Assembly (NCBI RefSeq): GCF_006265225.1
Contig: NZ_VDCS01000007.1
Span: 124,001 to 188,000 of the forward strand
From: Allotamlana fucoidanivorans
GTDB lineage: Bacteria > Bacteroidota > Bacteroidia > Flavobacteriales > Flavobacteriaceae
Direction of reading: 5' to 3'
Length of the DNA: 64,000 bases
Shown: piece after piece, positions 55,479-61,207 of the stretch
How the letters are laid out: each line of letters starts with the position of its first letter
Numbering within the stretch: the first letter of the stretch is position 1
The notes under the pieces: model-generated
Database searches by the model: none
What the model was told of the DNA's origin: nothing
The model's input: only the letters and a program-made list of their open reading frames with translations
Program-made: the position numbers and the translations under genes

Positions 55479-55796
55479 ATGAAAACATCATTGAAATCAA
55501 AAAGTAAAACCCAAAAAACATTACAACACTCCGTCAAGTTAATTGATGGTTGTTTCACCAATGCTGAGGCCAGAGATATCTTGAGTGAGATATTAGATGT
55601 TAAAATTAATTTTCACAAACTTCAACGATTGTCTAAAACTGAAGGCAACATCAATGATGCTTGCGAATTTGACAATAGCAGAATCATTGAACTTATTGAT
55701 TCTAAACAGGATACTAAGACTTTTTTATCCGATCCGAAATGGAATGGTAAAACTCTAAAAATAGAAAGTACCGTTACCATTACGGTTACCGACTAA
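55479..55796 (+). CDS. Small soluble protein of unknown function downstream of sbtA
   Basis: From the ATG at 55479 (an earlier in-frame start lies inside sbtA), 105 residues, no signal peptide or membrane helix. The body reads as mixed alpha/beta: KLIDGCFTNAEARDILSEIL (about 20-39), then DVKINFHKLQRLSK and a C-terminal strand pair KTLKIESTVTITVTD. Similar DGxFxxxEAxxIL proteins seem to occur in other Bacteroidota, but I know no function. It occupies the place where cyanobacteria encode the PII-like SbtB, yet it shows no PII T-loop or fold signature. It is 23 bases after sbtA and followed by a terminator. Confidence 0.75.
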   Translation: MKTSLKSKSKTQKTLQHSVKLIDGCFTNAEARDILSEILDVKINFHKLQRLSKTEGNINDACEFDNSRIIELIDSKQDTKTFLSDPKWNGKTLKIESTVTITVTD

Positions 55797-55824
55797 TTGA
55801 ATCACATTTGTATTTGTAAAATAG

Positions 55825-55860
55825 GTCCAACAATTTCAAAATTGTTGGACTTTTCTTTGC
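55825..55860 (+). terminator. Terminator after the sbtA cluster
   Basis: GTCCAACAATTT and AAATTGTTGGAC form a perfect 12-bp stem with a 2-base loop followed by TTTTCTTT. Confidence 0.85.
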
Positions 55861-56006
55861 TTTAAACTGTAATATATATGCTATTTTCCTAATCACATTT
55901 TCTAATTGAGCCGTTTTGATTTAGACTTGGTTCCAACAAAGACTAAAGTTCTTCTAACTATTAAACGGTTGTAGAATTTCCTTTGCGAACAAAATATTTT
56001 AATCTA

Positions 56007-56549
56007 CTAAAACCTAAAATTTAAACCTATGTTTAGAGCAGCTGAATTATAGTTGTCCTCTGCTATTGATGTATACGATAGTACTAGTGCTAGCTTCTCT
56101 TTTAACCGATACGCCATTGATGGACGCATATAAAATCCGCCATTGCTATCATTAAAAAAACCACCGTCATTATCTCCAATATAATTTGCATTTAAAGCAT
56201 ACCCCAGATCAATTCCTGCGTAAATAGATTTGGAAATATTAAAATTGGAAGCTACTGCTAGTGGCATAAAAACATCTGGAATTGAGCTAAACCATCCTTT
56301 TGACCCATCTCCATTACTGCCTTCTCCTAAAAAAGTAACAACACCTGTTGACGCACCTAAATTAACAACATCTGATAATGACCATAAGTAACAAACATGT
56401 CCCTGAAGGGTATACGAAAAAAGCTCCTTTGAATCTGCTAATGTAGGCCCTACACTAATTTCCACCCTAAAACCTTTTTGAGCATTTGCAACACAACAAA
56501 AAAAACAAATAGCAATTACCATTAAGTAAATTGATATTGCTTTTATCAT
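56007..56549 (-). CDS. Small outer-membrane beta-barrel protein
   Basis: A 180-residue exported protein with signal peptide ending CVANAQ (about 1-23). The mature part alternates polar and hydrophobic residues in about eight strands and ends with AALNIGLNFRF, the aromatic C-terminus used by outer-membrane barrels. Strands such as FRVEISVGPTLAD and SIYAGIDLGYALNANYIG support an eight-stranded OmpA-like porin-type fold. No peptidoglycan-binding domain follows. It is the last of five leftward genes and lies 3 bases after the lipocalin-like lipoprotein gene. Its role in that operon is unknown; it might move or bind a hydrophobic product. Confidence 0.8.
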   Translation of the reverse strand: MIKAISIYLMVIAICFFCCVANAQKGFRVEISVGPTLADSKELFSYTLQGHVCYLWSLSDVVNLGASTGVVTFLGEGSNGDGSKGWFSSIPDVFMPLAVASNFNISKSIYAGIDLGYALNANYIGDNDGGFFNDSNGGFYMRPSMAYRLKEKLALVLSYTSIAEDNYNSAALNIGLNFRF

Positions 56550-56552
56550 TGT

Positions 56553-57026
56553 TTACAGTTTAATATATTCTTTATAAAAGTAAGACGACGCGTCATCACC
56601 GCAATAAAAAATTGGATTATACTGCCCAACTTTAACGGAATTTTTGCTGACTTTAAAATAAGTAGCCTCCTCTTCCTCCTGTCCTTCATATTTCACAAAT
56701 AAAGCACCATCCATAATTTTCCATGTCCCTTTTTCCAAGACATCTTCTGTACATTTATCATCGATATACTCATAAAAATACGTTTCAACCCAAGTGCCAT
56801 CGGCGTTTATAGTCAACCGCCCCTTTTGTTCACAGGATGTATAGTTTTCAACATCTTGGTCTTCACCAGAACAAACTATGACAAACCTTACGGGCTTCCA
56901 AACACCAACAAATTGACTCTCTATATTTTGCTGTGGGGTTTCTTTTTCATCGTCATTTGAAGAACATGATGAAGCAAAAAACAAAAAAAATACAGCTACA
57001 TAAACTATTAAACTTTGTGTTTTCAT
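56553..57026 (-). CDS. Lipocalin-like lipoprotein
   Basis: A 157-residue lipoprotein with a clear signal (FASSC, Cys21) and an acidic serine-rich linker (SSNDDEKE). The body has the Bacteroidota lipocalin-like layout: FVGVWKPVRF (about 39-48), an RLTINADGTWVETYFYEY strand pair (about 69-86), EKGTWKIMDGALFVKYEG and a terminal YKEYIKL. Four cysteines (in VCSGE, SCEQK, KCTED and FYCGDD) could form disulphides. Such domains bind small hydrophobic molecules in some families, but most bacterial members are uncharacterised. It shares the operon with an outer-membrane barrel (3 bases downstream) and lies 67 bases after the fatty acid hydroxylase gene. Confidence 0.82.
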   Translation of the reverse strand: MKTQSLIVYVAVFFLFFASSCSSNDDEKETPQQNIESQFVGVWKPVRFVIVCSGEDQDVENYTSCEQKGRLTINADGTWVETYFYEYIDDKCTEDVLEKGTWKIMDGALFVKYEGQEEEEATYFKVSKNSVKVGQYNPIFYCGDDASSYFYKEYIKL

Positions 57027-57093
57027 GACTGTTTGAATTAAATTAATATATCCTATTTGATGTCACTACGCTAAAAATTTGCATTTTAAAAAT

Positions 57094-57822
57094 TCAATCT
57101 AATTTATATTTATAAGTACCCATTAAGCGATCCCAAAATGTAAAATACAACCCGAAATTATACTTTGAATTCCTATGGTGAACATCATGATCTAATGGCG
57201 TATTTTGGAACTTAAACAATTTAAGTTGTTTTATATCATATCCTAAATGCACAAAAGTATCATAAAAAATCATCCAAGTAATAAACACCACTAAAGCCCA
57301 ATTATGCCATGGTACTGTAAAAATAATTATTGGAATAATACCCATAGTTAAAATCGATTCTAAAGGGTGAAACGCAAAAGCACCCCACGTTGATGGGTTT
57401 TTAAATTTATGGTGTAATAAATGTGTGTACTTAAAAATTATTTTATGGTGCATGAGCCTATGAACCCAATAGGAATATGTATCATGTAACACCACCATAA
57501 GTAGAATACTAACCACAAAATAAACCAATCCATATTCATTGATATCCGCATAGTTTCTTGTATAACCATTTTTTAACCAATACACAAATAGCCAAATTCC
57601 TGAACTATAAATACAAAAAGTAACCAAAGAATATTTTATTTCTTGAAAGATTTGCTTCCTGTTGGGATGTGCCTTTTGAATTTTAAGCGATTGATACTCT
57701 TCTTTTTTTATAATGTACAGCCAAAAATACGGCAATCCAGCAACTACCATGTATCTAGCAACTAATATTACCATCAACAGAAACCATAATTTAAACACCG
57801 ATAACTCTAACAACGTTTCCAT
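57094..57822 (-). CDS. Membrane fatty acid hydroxylase / sterol desaturase family enzyme
   Basis: A 242-residue integral membrane di-iron enzyme. The histidine clusters of the family are all there: HDTYSYWVHRLMHH (113-126), HLLHH (134-138), His152 and HDVHH (212-216). Helices lie at about 8-37, 63-85, 98-115 and 160-195. The family hydroxylates or desaturates lipids, sterols or carotenoids using O2 and an electron donor; bacterial members often modify fatty acyl chains. Here the gene lies 14 bases after a radical SAM enzyme, an unusual partnership of an O2-dependent and an iron-sulphur enzyme. Its substrate is unknown; a lipid or lipidated product of the same operon is a reasonable guess. Confidence 0.9.
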   Translation of the reverse strand: METLLELSVFKLWFLLMVILVARYMVVAGLPYFWLYIIKKEEYQSLKIQKAHPNRKQIFQEIKYSLVTFCIYSSGIWLFVYWLKNGYTRNYADINEYGLVYFVVSILLMVVLHDTYSYWVHRLMHHKIIFKYTHLLHHKFKNPSTWGAFAFHPLESILTMGIIPIIIFTVPWHNWALVVFITWMIFYDTFVHLGYDIKQLKLFKFQNTPLDHDVHHRNSKYNFGLYFTFWDRLMGTYKYKLD

Positions 57823-57836
57823 AATACATTACTTGA

Positions 57837-59066
57837 TTAATAGATTGAACATCCTTTTTTTGACAAATTAGCTAAGGCTAGATTAAAATCCTTACTTAAA
57901 ATATTCCCTGAATTAGTATGACAAAAATTGCAGGCATTTAAATTTCCTTTTGCGTCAATATAAACACTCCTGTTTCCACCTGCAAAACACCCTTGTCTTC
58001 GTTGATAATACCCATGATAACTAATTATAGGGAAATCTAGAAAGTCATTAGAATAATTCATTTTAACAAAGAAGGATTCTAAGATTTTAAGATTATCATC
58101 TGATAGTTTTACATCTCTACCTTCAAAGTGTCCAACTGGTTTTGGCTCTAAATACTGTACAAAATGCACCCCAATGTTTTTAGCCAGCAACATATACTTC
58201 ATCAAATTTTCTTCACTAACAAAGTCATTGGTTATACATACAGAAAAGGCTACAACCATATTATTTGCAATAGCATTTTTGGCACCTTCTAGCGCCCAAT
58301 GATAAGCATGCTTAAACCCTCTAAAACTGTTATGCATTTCCTCATCAAAATGATCTAAGCTTATGAATATTCCAGTTAAACCAGCTTTTTTCAATTGTTT
58401 TGCCTTGCTAAAAGTAAGTCGATACCCCGATGTATTAATCCAAATATTTGAATTCTTATTGGCCTTGTTCAATAGGTTAATTAGTAAATTAATTTTTAGC
58501 AAAGGTTCACCTCCTGTTAAATGAATCTGGCCTGTCCCCATATTTTGTAATCTAGAAATCACCTTCAACAAATCTTCTTCATCTAGTTGATCTTTCTGGT
58601 TTAGCGTATCCCATGTATAACAATGATCACATTGTAGGGCACATTTATGGGTTATGGCCAAGTGCACATGGTTAAATCTTAATCCTGCACCCTTTATTGG
58701 TTTAAAATAATTTAATTCAGAAGTGATAAAACGACGGTAATTGTCATCAAAATATCCAGGCGTATATAAGCCAATATAGTACTTGCCGTCTACCTTAACC
58801 ATTTTCTTTAACTTAAAATTACCGAGAAACTTTTTTCTCAACTGAATAAGGTATCTAAGTCCTAAATACCAGTTTAAAGGACTCTTGTATGCTTTTAACA
58901 AGATACCGAAAAGCGAACATCTAATGACAAACAACCACAAGGTTTTCTGTAACCCAGATATGGTTTTACATTGAGCGCTATGATTTTTATAACTTACATT
59001 CTTAAATGTAGTTGACTCCATCATAAACGTTTGTTTACTTACAGAAATTGTGGTTACTTCATTCAT
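57837..59066 (-). CDS. Radical SAM protein with SPASM-like C-terminus
   Basis: A 409-residue enzyme. The radical SAM cluster motif is CALQCDHC (Cys142, Cys146, Cys149) in HLAITHKCALQCDHCY, followed by HLTGGEPLL (the GGE motif). A barrel-like core continues to about 345. The C-terminal region has Cys360, Cys379, Cys382 and Cys406, a spacing that fits a reduced SPASM auxiliary cluster as found in peptide-modifying and some lipid or sugar-modifying radical SAM enzymes. An unusual N-terminal extension of about 130 residues has no motif I know, with a hydrophobic stretch at about 42-58. The start overlaps the upstream unknown gene by 8 bases. No short precursor peptide is evident beside it. Confidence 0.9.
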   Translation of the reverse strand: MNEVTTISVSKQTFMMESTTFKNVSYKNHSAQCKTISGLQKTLWLFVIRCSLFGILLKAYKSPLNWYLGLRYLIQLRKKFLGNFKLKKMVKVDGKYYIGLYTPGYFDDNYRRFITSELNYFKPIKGAGLRFNHVHLAITHKCALQCDHCYTWDTLNQKDQLDEEDLLKVISRLQNMGTGQIHLTGGEPLLKINLLINLLNKANKNSNIWINTSGYRLTFSKAKQLKKAGLTGIFISLDHFDEEMHNSFRGFKHAYHWALEGAKNAIANNMVVAFSVCITNDFVSEENLMKYMLLAKNIGVHFVQYLEPKPVGHFEGRDVKLSDDNLKILESFFVKMNYSNDFLDFPIISYHGYYQRRQGCFAGGNRSVYIDAKGNLNACNFCHTNSGNILSKDFNLALANLSKKGCSIY

Positions 59067-60855
59067 GATACGCCACTTTTTTTGAATTAAAATTCACAAT
59101 ATCAAAATAGTATTGTTCTGAATACTTGGTAAAAACATTATCCTTTCTAAATTCTTTCAATCGTTCAAAATCTGGAACACCTTTATAATCCCGTATATAA
59201 TTATAATAGCCTCTACTTAGTAAAAACAAGGATTCCTTAGCTTCCTTATTATGTCTATGGGTTTGAAATGAAACCGTAACCTCATCGCCAATATTAGGTT
59301 GTACCAAATAATTTGCGTCTTTATATTTTAAAAGTTCTGTAATGTCCTTACCTTTTTGATTAATAGCCGAGTTAGGCTTTAAATATTCTGAAATTAACCT
59401 CTCGTTTTCCGAATAATCTATTGCTACATAGTCTACTTCCCAGAACATAAATCCTGTTTCTAATTTAATTTGAATAGTTTCTTTATAAACATCATCCAGT
59501 GGTATTGACACAACAATATCTCTAGTTGCCATTGGTCCTACAGTATTGATATTTTGTACCAATTGCCACCCTTTATCTGTTTTTAGATAAACTGAAAGGG
59601 GAATATTTTGGGCTTTTACCCAATTTTCTATAGATACCTTAGAAACTTCTTGTTGTCTTTTTTGAAACGTATTGTAGTATGAACCAAACTGCTCATTAAA
59701 CTTCCCGTACATATAATCTAACCAAACAGAATTTTTGGCTGTTACATATAACTTGGCGTTTTTACAATGGCTTGGTTTTTCAAAATCAAAAACCACTTGT
59801 CTAGTACTATTTTGGTTATTTAAAGCTGTATTAAAGGCATAAAAATCATTATCCTTATGCAATGCAGGCTGTATCTGTTCATATCCATCATCCATTGTAA
59901 CTCGTTTAGGCGCTATCAAATTCTTAAAAGTATGAGGTTTACCTTGATGGTCTATCAAGACTTCTATATCCTCGTTATGCGTAAACCGAATCAATTGTAC
60001 AACATCCGTATATTGCACTTCCTTTAGATGGTTGGCTATTTTTATATTATACTCCCCGTTGTCACCTAGAATATTAGGAAGCGCCAGGTAATCATCTCGT
60101 TGCATGTTTGAAGTAATGGTTCCAGGGTAAAGCTCTCCAGTAAAATAATAGCCTTCATTATGCTTTACATAAACAAAAGGACAAGAGCTTTTAAGCGCAG
60201 CCACCAACAAGGTTACAAAGGCAATAGTACCAAATGTACCTGCCAATACATTTGCTATTGACCGCCCCGTATTCTTATCATTAATAGAAACCCGTTCTAC
60301 ATCTGAAAAAGGGATACTTACATTTTGGTAGTCATTGAAGTTTGAACTATTGTTCAAATAAAAATGCACCTCATTAAGTGGTGTTTGCTTTGATGGTTTA
60401 TAGCGATGAACTCGCTTAGTATCTCGAGTAGCAGTATATGTTTGAACAGAATCTTTTACCTCATCTGTGCTTTCGCTACGATTCTTATTCGATTTATTTT
60501 TTAATCCTTTATTGGGATTTTTTTTTGAAACCTTTTTTTCAAACTGATGTTTTGATGAAACAGGAGCCAAAACACCACTAATTGTTTGCTCATCTTCATT
60601 AACTACAATCTCATTTAAATGCCATTCTAAATCCTTTTGATGTAGAATAGCATACTTATCTTGCTCATTAAAATTCTTGATAGTGCCTGAAATAGTTTCT
60701 TTAGTGGTTGCAACATCCTTAACAGTGTAATAGGAACATGATATAGAAAGATTTATAGTAGCGAATGAAAAAAGTACTGCTATTTCTCTTGTATATTTTT
60801 TACATAATTTAAGAGGAACCCAACCATACATACAATTGTTATTTTTTATATTCAT
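59059..60855 (-). CDS. Large envelope protein of unknown function (SCPFVYV motif)
   Basis: I do not recognise a function. The 598-residue product (an ATG eight codons in is an alternative start) begins with a hydrophobic signal-like segment (about 24-40) ending at Cys40, a weak lipobox. A beta-rich region is followed by a Lys/Ser-rich linker (about 101-130), then a predicted transmembrane helix (about 200-221) directly before SCPFVYV (224-230) and YYFTGELYPGTI (236-247). The rest is probably an extracytoplasmic beta domain with EGFMFWEVDY-like strands. I believe SCPF(V/L)Y proteins occur elsewhere in Bacteroidota without known role. It heads the five-gene operon and overlaps the radical SAM gene by 8 bases, so the two are likely partners. 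Confidence 0.8.
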   Translation of the reverse strand: MNIKNNNCMYGWVPLKLCKKYTREIAVLFSFATINLSISCSYYTVKDVATTKETISGTIKNFNEQDKYAILHQKDLEWHLNEIVVNEDEQTISGVLAPVSSKHQFEKKVSKKNPNKGLKNKSNKNRSESTDEVKDSVQTYTATRDTKRVHRYKPSKQTPLNEVHFYLNNSSNFNDYQNVSIPFSDVERVSINDKNTGRSIANVLAGTFGTIAFVTLLVAALKSSCPFVYVKHNEGYYFTGELYPGTITSNMQRDDYLALPNILGDNGEYNIKIANHLKEVQYTDVVQLIRFTHNEDIEVLIDHQGKPHTFKNLIAPKRVTMDDGYEQIQPALHKDNDFYAFNTALNNQNSTRQVVFDFEKPSHCKNAKLYVTAKNSVWLDYMYGKFNEQFGSYYNTFQKRQQEVSKVSIENWVKAQNIPLSVYLKTDKGWQLVQNINTVGPMATRDIVVSIPLDDVYKETIQIKLETGFMFWEVDYVAIDYSENERLISEYLKPNSAINQKGKDITELLKYKDANYLVQPNIGDEVTVSFQTHRHNKEAKESLFLLSRGYYNYIRDYKGVPDFERLKEFRKDNVFTKYSEQYYFDIVNFNSKKVAYHE

Positions 60856-60911
60856 GATAGAAGCTTTTAGTATAGGTTGACATGTTTAATTCAATTTGAC
60901 CATTTATATTG

Positions 60912-60929
60912 ATACTTGCCAACAAGTAT
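60912..60929. repeat. Inverted repeat near the radical SAM operon start
   Basis: ATACTTG, spacer CCAA, CAAGTAT: a 7-bp dyad about 57 bases before the operon start codon. Could be an operator or a leader hairpin. Confidence 0.45.
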
Positions 60930-61010
60930 TTTGGCCATACTTACATAAGTAAGAACGGGCTTTAGGTTTTAATGCAAAGACCTAAGTACTTGTAACCTTT
61001 GTACCATAAT

Positions 61011-61033
61011 AATCTGAAAATACTTTTCAGATT
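61011..61033. repeat. 10-bp perfect inverted repeat, hybrid regulator to operon gap
   Basis: AATCTGAAAA, spacer TAC, TTTTCAGATT. It lacks a proper T-run on the minus strand, so it is a poor intrinsic terminator and could instead be a protein-binding dyad. Confidence 0.4.
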
Positions 61034-61207
61034 TAAAATTTTATAATTCAACAGGAAATGGCTACTATTAATATTCTAAAAAGGAGATAGAGTAAAATTA
61101 AAACATACAATAAGAAACTGCATTAACTATTTTGTCAAAGCATAGGAGTATTTATGCATACCCAATAAACGCAAGAATTATTATTGCATTATACAAAATA
61201 AATTGCA

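Larger units (their letters stand above)
60856..61207 (-). promoter_or_regulatory. Intergenic control region upstream of the radical SAM operon
   Basis: No gene is seen in these 352 bases. They must hold the end of the hybrid regulator transcript and the promoter of the five-gene operon. Three inverted repeats are present: ATACTTG with CAAGTAT (60912-60929), CTTAC with GTAAG just to the right, and a perfect 10-bp dyad at 61011-61033. No exact TAnnTTTG box on the minus strand was found. Confidence 0.4.

Noticed and set aside
55479-55796. PII-like SbtB
   Set aside because: Position fits SbtB, but the 105 residues show no PII/SbtB T-loop or ferredoxin-like pattern, so it is left as unknown.
57837-59066. 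RiPP (ribosomal peptide) biosynthesis locus
   Set aside because: No short precursor peptide, protease or ABC exporter is seen near the radical SAM gene.
61011-61033. Terminator of the hybrid regulator gene
   Set aside because: The stem is AT-rich, lies about 175 bases past the stop codon and lacks a T-run in the leftward direction.
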